Shown piece by piece: positions 36,801 to 48,800 of a stretch of 64,000 bases of DNA (position 1 is its first letter; each line of letters opens with the position of its first letter). The stretch lies in assembly GCA_029721435.1 (NCBI GenBank), contig CM056574.1:33684001-33748000 (forward strand), given 5' to 3'. The translations under genes were made by a program, and so were the position numbers. This DNA is from Gymnothorax reevesii. Taxonomy: Eukaryota; Chordata; Actinopteri; Anguilliformes; Muraenidae. The notes beneath the pieces are model-generated. The model searched no databases, was not told the DNA's origin, and saw only the letters and a list, made by a program, of their open reading frames with translations.

Positions 36801-39800
36801 CTGTACAGGCAAATAATTTCCCATCAACAAACTGCAGTCCTAAAAGGCATACCCTTACTTTGAAGCAAAGAACAGGTTTCCTTACCTGCACGTCAATGGG
36901 TTGATCCAGTGACGCTCCCAATTTTTTCAGGGCCCCAAGCAGACCAGCCCGCAGCTGTTGGTATTTGGGCTCTTCTGTGAACTCCAGGCTCATCACCTGA
37001 GAAAGATACGCCTGCACAGCACCTGCAAACAAACACTAGTTCCACTGTAGTTCTGCCCTGGCGCACTGAGATATGAAGCTCTCCACTCATTCAATTGGAT
37101 AAATGTAACCCACAGCACTGTGTGATGCTTCTAGAACCTTCACCTTGATAGGGGAATTTTAGACATTTAAAATAAAATACAGTACTCTAATTACAGATTT
37201 TCATTATTTCCAAAAGTGACTAAACACCAGTGAAAGGTTTTTACATTTTAAATTCAGTTAATGAAGTGGGCACAACTGTGCATTATTACACACCTGGTAC
37301 TTTTTTCCTACCAAAGCACTGGCTGAGGAGTCCGGGGACATCAGTCATGTACCTGAGTGCAAAACACTGCAGAAATTAGCAACTATGAATGAATAGTCCT
37401 TAAAAAATTACAAGCATGCTGTCACCATACCAACGATGAATTTGAACTTGTTAACAAATATTAAAGACAAACAACTCCTGTGACACTCCTTTGTCTCACA
37501 GTGACCATGTGACCCTTACCTTTCCTTCTCAGCCATGACTTTGGCAGGGTCTGTGAGCGATGACCAAGGCAGAGCCCCTGTTAGCCAGCTTAGCATACAG
37601 TAGCCGAGCGACTGCAGGTCACTGCGCCGCGATAGGCCTGAGAGAGCGGCGGGAGGGAACAGCAATGCAGGGATGAGAGGTGATGAGACTACAGAAAACA
37701 GGGCATATTTTCAAGTGCCTTCACTTACACGTTAACGTTTTTCCAATATTCACACAAAAAAGGGACACACAGCCAATGGTACAGAATCACACAGACCTTT
37801 TGCATAAAGTAAAGCACCAGTGGATTTTAACCTGGACAACCGGCGTAATAAAACGGGTTCCTTCAGTCCTTCATGCCAATAAGTGGAGGCTACATTCTTC
37901 AGTGAACACAAGTCTAATACAGTAACAGTAAATAAAACAGCCTCAGCACCCACACCATTTGCTTATTAATAATACTAAACTCCTTAACTCCTTAAGTCTT
38001 ACAACAGAGGGTTAAAGTGGCATGATACAACATGACTATTATGCTACATTGCTGAAATATAGTGTACTACCACAAATAGTTTCTAGATAAGACAGTGCTA
38101 AAACAGGGGTGTGGTTGCTGTGATACTGTATTACTGTATTTCTCAATAAAAGACAGTGTCAATAACAACTAGGGGATGGGGCACAGCTCGCTGTAATGAA
38201 ATACTATAATGAATAAAACTAATAATGAGGCTGAATGCAGAGACCTTGATTTGACTCACCCGCCCCTTTGTGAGACTCTAGGCTGATAAACTCAACGGCG
38301 CCCTCGTGTGGTGTTCGGCTTCCCTCCCGGTACTCCACGTGCTTCCCGCTGGGGCAGTAGCGAAAAGCGTGGCAGTATCCCGCCAGGTACACCTGGGGAC
38401 AGGTGTGAGACACACTCCGTTACATCACCTACCATTCCAGTCACAGAGGCCATCCTGCCATCCACACATCCGCACACAGCACCTCATGTCAGGATTATTG
38501 TGCTTCACAGATGAGATGGTGTGTGTCAGAGCATGAGCAGCTCCTCCCTTTCTCCACACTCCTCTCTTTCCATTATTCTGGTAAAAGTTGATCTTTGTTT
38601 CATCAGTTTGAAGGATGTTGTTCCAGAACTGTACAGGTTGCTACAGAAGTTTTTTGGAAAACTCTAATCTGGTCCTCTAGTTTTTGAGGCTAATCAATGG
38701 TTAACATCTTGAGATAAAGTCTTTGTATTTACTGTGGTGAAGCCTACTCAAGATTGTTGATTTTGACTCATATTTACCCCCTGGACGGGGTTCTTCATCT
38801 GTTGTGAAGGGGAATGAATACTTTTGTCTTCAATTATCATCTGTGGTCAGCCAGGTCTTCTGGCGATCCTGAGCTCACCAGGGTGTTCTTCCTTTTTAGG
38901 AAGGAACCAGATTGTTGATATCGCCATGTAATGTGAATTATTTTTCTGTGATTGGTTTATTTAGATTTTTCAGCCAAATCATAGTTTGCTCCATGAGCAG
39001 TGACAGCTCTTCTAACTTCATATTGAGAGCTAACAGCTATAGATTCCGAATGCACATATCACATTACAAAATCAGCTCTCAACCTTTTATCTGCTTACTG
39101 TAAATTAAATGAAGAGGGAAAGATGCACGATTGGCCACGGAACAGCTGAGCACTCAATTGTTTTATTACTTTAAAAGTGCTGCATTTCCTACACCATTCA
39201 CCTAATTCAAGCTGAAACCCTGCACTTTGATATTTTTAAGTATTTTATTTCAACTCCACTGTACTGTGATAGACAGCCAAAACAACAACAACTTCATCAC
39301 CATCAAAATATTTATGGACCGGACTGTAAGGCCGCCAAGGGTCAACCAACAATGCAATCTGACATGGGAATATTAATCGACATCAAACTATCAAAGTACT
39401 TTTTGTCTGGACAAATTCTTTCATCCACATTTGCCATGTAATGTTCTGTATTTCAAGTAGACCAGCCGCAAATTGTTATATAGCTCATTACATGTCATCA
39501 ATCTGAATGGGCGATGGGAATTTCAGGCTGACAGCCGCAGTGGAAAACAGCATAGTCTTTGTTTTTAATAGCATGGTAATTTCCATAACAATATATTGCT
39601 CAGAGATACAAGGGAAGTAATACCTATAGCAACCAGTGACTAGAATGAGTTTTTACTCATAAAACAAACATCCCCCCCCCAACGCCCTTCCGTGCATAAC
39701 CCACAGGACGGACGGACCGATGGACAGATAGACAGGCACATATCAAAAGGAATCACTGCAGGACCTGAGTATCAGGTATGCAAAGTTTCATAAAGATTAC

Positions 39801-42800
39801 GCAAACAGGTTTAGGAGTTATGCTGGACAAAAATCAATCACATCTGGACAGACAGACGGACAGACAGACAGGCACATACTGAAAGGCACCACTTCAGGAC
39901 CTGAGTACCAAGTCTGCAAAGTTTCATTAAGATCATGCAAACGGTTTTGGAGTTACGCTCCAGAAATGAAGTGGGAACGTGGACGCAAACGCGAACAGGA
40001 GCTGAGCCTAAAACAATACATCTCTCCTCTCCGTCCCGGGGTGGGGGGGTGGGGGGGAGACATAAGAACTGATTTAAAGGGGGGGGGGGGGGTCGAGAAA
40101 TGAATGGATCAGACGGCTTGAATCACAGATAATCAAGTAAAAGTTGTGGTGGAGCCAAGGAAAGATATCTTCAATAAGATCTAACTTACTGTGACCACAA
40201 CAAAAATCACAGAGAGATTAGGAGTATTGAAATTATGAAAACAAAATTACGAATCAGTGTGGTCAAACAAGGCAGGACACACTCACCTGAGTGCGGTCAT
40301 TGAGGTCAATGCAGACGTTCGCTGAGTGGATGTCGGCGTGGACATACTCGTTCTCGTGTAGGTACTCCAGGACATCCAGCTGGGAGAATGGAGAAGGGGA
40401 AAAAAAAAAATGAGCCGTGATCAAGCATAACAAGGTAAAAATCAACATTTAGCAATGATCGCTACGCCTTCGCTTGCCTTAGCTTCGTATGCCGTAAAAT
40501 CTTGATCTTTGGTCACTACACACAGCTGACCTTCGGTTACCTTGACCTTTGACCAGAAGACCTCCAAAACCTAAGCAGTTCAGCTACTCTCTATGGGGAG
40601 TTAATATGACAGACTTGGTCAAAATCCACCCATTCCTTCATTATCGTGCACACAAGATACATGTGACAGGCAGATAACTGAAAACCAGTATGCCTCACTC
40701 CCACTGCATGTGGCAGAGGTATAATAAAGCAGCAATGCAGTGTCATGGACTGAAACTTTGAAACCCTCATGCACATAAACGATTGTGTGTTTGGACAAGG
40801 GAATGTAATCATGGCCGTTGGACTCAGAATCTGGCGGAGTAGAATGCCACCTGGTGGCCCTAACTAGTAAGGGAACAAAAATCACCCTTCAAATGGGAAG
40901 GAATGATGGGACAAAAATTCTGAAATGTTTTCCTATTTGTTGCTGTTTCCACAGCAACAACAGGGGGATTATGTTGAGAAATGGGATGGAGGAATAGGTT
41001 TGTGCCACCTTGTTTGTACCAGACCAGTAATAATCTGGACAGATAATGAAAGAAAGGATGGGGAGACAATGGGAAAAAGAGGAGCGCTGAAAGCAAAATT
41101 ATAATGGTGCAGCTCTATTGATAAATAGCCGTGGAACCAGACACAGCAGTGGTAATCCACACGGTAACGTGCACACAGAGGCAGGATACAGGTTATTTGG
41201 TGGAACAGCCATAACACACAGTGGCGTGAGAATCGCAGTGGAATTATGTAAACACAGCAGATCCTGTTCTACTCACTATTCGACAAGACAGCTGCAAAAC
41301 GGCTTTTGCAGACAGTACTTTCCCTTCCACCAGAACAGACTCTAGAGTTTGGCCAATATTGGGGAAGATGAGGAACCTACAGTGACAGACAGACAGATGA
41401 ACAAACAGATGAGTCTGCAGTAACTGGCTGGATCTTCTCTTTGACAGCAATACATCCAATTAAATATGAAGGCTTACATACCTGTAATGATCTGAATGCA
41501 GTCCAAAGCCAAGACAGGATGGTATACCAAGAAAGTCCATCTTTTTTGCTTTCATCCAGTTCTTCACTAGAGGACAAAATAAACACACAGACAAGGATGA
41601 CACACCTGAACACTGTTCTTAGGTTGAAGGTGCAATACTTAAACAGCAAGTATGGCGAAAAAAAGCAAAAAGGTTTGGTGATCACTGAATTGCCAGCGGA
41701 GGTCCGAGGACGCATGTGTCCGATACCTATAGTGGGTTTAGCAGCCCTCTGCAGAAAGTTCTGCTCATTGAAGATCTTCCCATCTTTTGAAGCCTATAAA
41801 AGGAAGAGCACATTAGACACAACCAGAGGCAACTGAACCCAGAAGCAGCAAGTCAATGCAAGGGCAAAATAATTACGCTGCTAACAGCAATGTTATCAAA
41901 CTACAAGGCCTTAGGATCGGTTTGCACCCTTTGCATACAGTCTGTACTCCATCTACCTTTATAAAAAAGCGCTTATGCCAGCTGTTTTATAAGAGTCAGT
42001 ACACAAATGCAGAGTATCACAGCAATAACAGTGATAACCCACAGCAGGACTGAGGTTAAAATTCACTACCATGGCCGCAGTGGTTTGGGGACATCAGTAC
42101 ATTGTGGTAAAGACCATGACTGGATCCTACATTGAAGAGAACAGATCCCAGTACCTACCACTTTGGCTATGTGTTTGTAGTCTGCAGAACTGGCTCCCGT
42201 TGTGACCTGATCAACTACAGAATCAAGGAGAAATGATTCAACGATGCATTCTGAAGGTTTTATGAACAACTGAACAACAGTAGGTGAGCCAGTATCACAA
42301 AGCATCGGTTATCCAGTAGTATGAATATACAGTTATTGTTCACTGGATAAGTGCGTGCCAAGTCACTGGAGTAATCACTTATCATTATTCAGAAATGAGG
42401 CAGTATTACAAAAAATGATACACAGCCATATGCTTCACAATATAATGACATGAAGCGAACAGGCAGCACACACTCTGTATTCAGTACTTCCTGGTCAGCA
42501 TCAAAACTGCCAACAGTTGATTTCCGGAGAGGCGAGAGCTCACTCAACCCATGGCATTTTAATGGGTCGTTTACTCAAAAATGAAAATTCATTCATCTAC
42601 TCGGCCCTATGCTGATGGACGGGTGGGTGAAGTTTTTTAGGCCACAAAATACTCCTGGAGTTTCAGAGGAACAGCGGTGCACACAAATCCAGTGTAATTA
42701 AACTTCATGGTGACCATTCTTTCAAACGTTAAAAAAAAACAACAGAAAAAACATAATGTCACCGCACAGCTTGTGTGATATGTCCATAAGCCCTGACATT

Positions 42801-45800
42801 CAAATTTGACTTTAAAAGACGTCATTTACCATGTTTTTAGCCTAAATGTCCACTGCAGCCATTTAGATGAGAGCAGAACTTTTGTGGGCTCATAACTCAA
42901 GGTGAAGGAAAACTACAGATGATGATGATGATGATGATTATGAAGATTAAGAAGAAGAAGGAACAAGTAGAAGAAGAAGAAGATGAAGAAACAAGTCGTC
43001 TTCCTCTTCTGTTTGTGTATGGAGATCCCCTCGATCTTGTGTCGTACCGGTTTAGGGGTGCGCCCGCAAGGAATAATGCCGCCCCCATCTAAATGGCTAC
43101 AGAGGACAAACAGTGGCAAATTATGTCTTTTCAAGTCAAATATAAATATCAAGGCTTAGCTACTTTGATTACGCCACACAAGCAGTATGGAGGCATTTTA
43201 TGTTATGTTTTATGTTTAACTTCACCCACCCCTCCATCAGAAAAGGGGTCAGCAGATGAGTGAATTTTCATTTTTGGACAAACTACCCCTTTGTGGGGAA
43301 ATGCATGTTTTTCACAAAGATGACATGCTATTGCACTTAAGATTTTCCAATCATGATCAAACTCAATAGGGATCCCCTTCCCATCACCTTTAACCCACAA
43401 AACAAAAATGATTAGATTCCAACAAAAACTGTAGCCTGTAGGGTGAGAACAATAAATTGTGGATGGACCGACAGACGGACAGGGGCAATCGCAATATACG
43501 CCCATCCAGCGGAGCGGGCGAATAAAAACCATGACTTTAAGGCCCTCGCACACTTACCGCCATAGATGATTTCGGTATCACTCTGACTCAGCAGTTTGAG
43601 CAGTGTCCACTTCCTGCCTGTCGTGTCGGTCACCTGCTCACCTTCAGCCAATGGCTCTACAGCAGGTGCGTGCTTCATTCTTTTGGACCTGCTCTTTGCT
43701 AAGTTGCAAAAAAGTCCAAACAAGAGACAAATGGAGGGAGAAATTAACTCTCAACCAAGACTTTATGAGGAACTCCTGTAAACCTGCTGTATTTAGCATT
43801 GTGCATCCCAGCTATCTGTGCAACTATCCCATCTGCCAATCACATGCCAGGGGAGCAACTCATAACATCACGTTGTCACGTCAACATTTTAGGCTGGTGG
43901 TGGGATCACGGTGTTGGGAATGTTTTTGTGGCGCAATTGGGACCCCTACTGCCAATTAACCCTTAAAGTGCTAATTTTTACTTACCCTATCCCTCCAAAA
44001 GTTAATCATTCATCATTTAGTTGACAAATGACCTTCAAAAAGACTCATAGGAACCTAATTTGCCAAATAGAAATGGACAAAATTGTTGACCTTTTGAAAG
44101 CTGAAATCTGAAATTTTGCTTCATTTTTTGTGCCTTGTGCAACTATCGCAGTAATTAGCACTTTAAGGGTTAATAATCATTTGAATGCAATAGCCTATCT
44201 GAGGATTATTGCTGGCCATCTACAACTCTATTGGGCCACAATTTACCCATCTCCCAAATGGCTAATTCCGGCATGATGACATACAATCTCACAAGGCAAC
44301 GGTAGACTCAAACTGGTTTCATGAGCATGAAAACGAGTTCAGTACACTTCACACCAGATCTGAATGCAAACAAATGCCTCAGTGATTTGGTGGAACAGAG
44401 GACTCGCAGCATGAATGTGTAGCTGACAAATCTGCATGTGAGGCAATTATGTCAACATGGAGTAGAATCACAAAGGAATGTTTTCAACGTCTGGTGGAAT
44501 CCATGTCACAAATAAGTGATGCTGTTCCTAATGAATAGCTTGGTGAGTGTAGATTTTCTTAATCGAAATATCGACAAAAATATAAAAGGTACAATTACTA
44601 TCCTGTATATTCATGTTATTATTTTACATCAAGCTTTGGCAAATGTACAAATTTGTCATGCTAATAAAGATTTTTGAAATTGAATTATTAGTTTTTGTGC
44701 TCAGCTTGAACTACACAGCATCTTTCGCTCGCACAGGAGTTCTCAACCCTGCATCTAAATATCCCCAAGGCAAATGATTTTGTGATTTATCAGACTAATC
44801 AATTAAAAAGCCAGTCAGTTACACAGTCATCCCTCAATTACCTGGGAGAATGGTTACCTTGGGCAACAGATCTTATGAAAAACAGCAAGTTTCTAAACCA
44901 AAACCATGACTTCTGTTCTCAAGGCTATGGGGATCCTTCAGTACACAAGGGAAATCCAGGCTAGATATGATATGCAATGCCTATATATAAGTTTGGAAAT
45001 GATTTTAAAATATAAAATACAGTTCTTAATCACACTTTTTAACTTACAATAAATGTGCCCAACATGTATGCAAATTTGGGTAGGAGGCTTTGAATATAAA
45101 AAGTGCAGAAAACCCCTAAACAAAGACATTTAAAAAAAAAGAACTAACCACTGTGTATGCAGTGACTGACATCTCTTTTGAAAAGAGCTCTGAAGCAAGT
45201 ACAACTTTAAATATGCAAAGCGACACCAGACAGAATCACCAACAATAACATCCCAACAGCAAAAAGCTCAAGAGAACAGAGTCCTCTCACCTGCAGCTGG
45301 TGATTTGGGTGAGTATGAGGGCAAAAGACTGGCATTGGCTGCTTCTTCTTGTTTGAAATTTACGTGGGTCTGCCGTTTCCCTGGAGACCGTGAGGCTTTT
45401 GGGCTCTTAGCTGTAAAATGAGAGGGTGAATCACACCATGCGATGGAGGAGCGGAGGAGAAGCATCTAGCAGCATACACACACATCCACGCTGTCCCCCA
45501 TTTCACAGAGGTCTTCTACATCCAAGTTTCATGCTATAGAGAGCAGCTGCCATTTTTAGGGTTATTGAATTCCCACTGCAGTTGGCTTTATTTCAAACAA
45601 AAAGAATAGAGGCGTAAAGGGTTGAACTGTAGTATTTTCAAATGGTATGAGACTAATTACCACTGCTGGCCTTACTTTTTTCCTGCTTAAACCACACCAT
45701 CATATAAAACATCAGAGGCAAAGTGAAATACTTTCCAGAAAAAAATCTCACTGATAGAAGTACCTCTGAGTGATGTGCCTAACGGAATATGTTCGGGTCG

Positions 45801-48800
45801 GCAAAATCCTTGCCTTTTAATCAACCATTACTCTCAAGCTGTTCTCATTTACTTTGCTTGATCAACAATCAATTAATTTGCTCGTCAACAAAGACTAAGC
45901 AGCCAATTTATATTTCGATAGCATTACTTGTTGTTTTCCAAATGTTAAATGCTCATAAAACAGCGCAGATTTATGTAAATCTGTTTCCCTAGCTTCGGCC
46001 ATTTCATGTAAATGTGAAAATAATTTATGCCAAAACAAAGTTCAACATGCTGAAAATGTCTTTTGCAAAACATTTAACCAGATGAGGCGCCAACTTAAAC
46101 TTAATCTAAATTTCCAATGTATTGTCTTATCACTACTGAGAAAAAAATGCCGCAGCAGATGTAGAGTATATATTTCTTTCATTATGTTTCTTTCACTTTA
46201 TTATTATAGTCTCACATCACAGCCTAGTTTCACCGTTTTTGATTTGACAACAAATACACAGCGGACGACAGCAAGGGGTATATCCCCAAAATCCCCCAAT
46301 CGTCAAAGCCCCCTTTATTAGATTCCCCTTTACTAGACCTACAATATGAGGAAAATTTGAGGTCTGTGTAAGTAATTGTACCAGCGATAGGGTTAAAAAG
46401 CGGATTTTTTTTTTCAGTATATAGCGCCACCTGGAGGCAAACCTAGCAGTGCATACTTGCCCAAAATCTAATCAGTTCATCCTCTCTATCATATCTACCT
46501 ATATGCTGAAAATGAGAAGCCAACGTAAAGTAGTTTGAGAGTTATCGGGCTAAGGGCTAAAATCTGCGGATGCAGCAGCGGCGGGTGGGACAAAACCATA
46601 ATTATATCCTTGGATTTCGAGGATATAATTATTATTCAGGCAAGGTGTACATGGGAATAGGTTGAGAGTAATCATTAATTAAAAGTCAACAGATACTGTA
46701 AAACCTTGCTGGTGATTAGCTCACTTCAATGCAATTTTTTCCCCCCCAAAATCATGCGAGTTTGCCTCTGATGTTTGGCATTTTGTTTCAGACCGCATCA
46801 GGTTTGAAGGTATGGTTCGTTAAACAAAAAGGTGCAAAAAAAAACCTGCATGCCTCATGGGGGCAGTAAGTCTTTGACTTCAAAAATACAGTGTTTCAAC
46901 ATTATACATCCTGAGAAGGGGCTGGGACAACAGACCATCATCGGCTAGAACGGTGGCTAACAACCCTGTTCTTGGAATTGTTGTCAATCCTTATTTGGCA
47001 CATGTGACTCTACCAATTTGTTGTCATAGAAACCTCAAGCAAAAGACTGAGGTTTGCTTTGTTAGTTTTGGAGAGAAAACCTACAGGACAGCTGATCCAG
47101 AGAAGTGTTGGTTACCACAGTGCTAGGGCACGCAGTGACGCCAAACTGGATTGTTAAAACAATGGAGTTCTCTCACCCACCAGCAGAGGGCTGCAGCAAA
47201 ACGTCACTTCCTCACCTGCAGTGCTCAATCCGGGTGATGTGGACTGAGCTTTGGCCTCTACTTCCTGCTCCACATTACCTCTAACCAGCTGCTTCAGCGG
47301 TGATAATGAGTTTTTAGTGCTCAGACCTGTGACAGATAGCAGAAGGCAATAGTCATGCCTGAAATTACCTTGCACTTTTCAGGTGAAAATAAAGAATTTT
47401 CATTTAAAAAATGCATTCTTTCTGGTTTCAGAGTGAATGTAGACATGTTACACGGTCGCAATTCATTTTTAATCTGATTACCTCCGCCAAACAAAGTTGG
47501 CAGGAGGTTTTGTGATCGGTGCCGTTTGCCTGTCTGTTTGTTTGTGAACAAGGTGACTGAAAAAGTAAAGAATGGATATCTCTGAAATTTTGTGAGTGGG
47601 TAGCTATTCCATCAGGGATGGACCCTGTTGATTTTGACCGCGATCAGTCAAACAATACGGCCGCCATATTGACATGACATGACATGCGATAACTGAACTT
47701 TGCTCCCACTCACCAAGATTTAGACCGTGCTGCCTTGGCGGAGGCTAACACTCCAGGAGTGCCACTAGCTTGATAAAGCAGCCCAGTCCTAAATTATCAT
47801 GTTGCACATTTAGGAACCCAAACTCAGCAAAAATTCTATGTTCATCAAATAACCCAGATATTGGAAGAATCCGGACAGGATTGGGCTCTTATTAATTTAC
47901 ACACTCCAAAGATCACAAAGATTATAACATTACACAAAACTGAGGACTTGCAAGTGCCTAGGCCTGTCACGATAACAAATTTTGCTGGACGATAAATTGT
48001 CCCAAAATTTATTGCCATAAACGATAATATTGTCGTTTCAGTACCATTTTTCAAATATAATGATATTCTATAAAAATGCAAATTCATCCTTTTTAAAGAT
48101 CAATGAACATTTATTTTTAAATTAAAATTGAATTGTTATATAAAAAGACATTGCAAATATCCAAAATAAATAAACAAAACAACCAATAACAATGAATGAA
48201 ATGGACTCTCAAAAAATTAACTTAAATAAAAACCTTACCACACTGAAACTATGAAGTATAAAAGTCTGTAAACAAAAAATTGCACTTAAATACAAAACAC
48301 ACCACTGAATCGATTAAGTATAAAAGTCAGTAAACACAATTGCTCTCAAGTAAAAAAACACACAACTGAAACAATAAATAAAGTATAAAAATCTGTAAAC
48401 AAAATTGCGCTTAAGTAAAAAAAAAACACAACTGAAACTATAAGGTTTTAAAGTCTGTGAAAAAAAATTGCACTTAAATAAAAACCACACACGCACCATT
48501 TACATGAAAAAACAAAAGTGGAACTACGAGGAAGGGCTGAAGCACCTTTAATATTAGCGAACAATACCGCTAACTTTTACCTTTACGACGCGATAGAAAA
48601 GTTAGTGGTATCGTTCGCTAATATTGCTAAAGGTCATGGATCAGCAGGGCAGCTGATGAAATAACCATGATTTAGCTTTGGAGCTAGACGCCCAGCTGCG
48701 TTAGCACTGATAACCCGTGCATATGCTGGCCACAGTAACCAATTAATTCAGCATTCACGGAAGTGAAAATGTAGGGTGATAATGCTTCACATTAAAGAGT

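Noticed and set aside
36712..36885. Read-through extension of VRK3 exon 14 as the normal C-terminus
   Set aside because: The extension begins exactly at a strong GTAAGG donor, is not conserved with known VRK3, and a compatible acceptor with an immediate stop exists.
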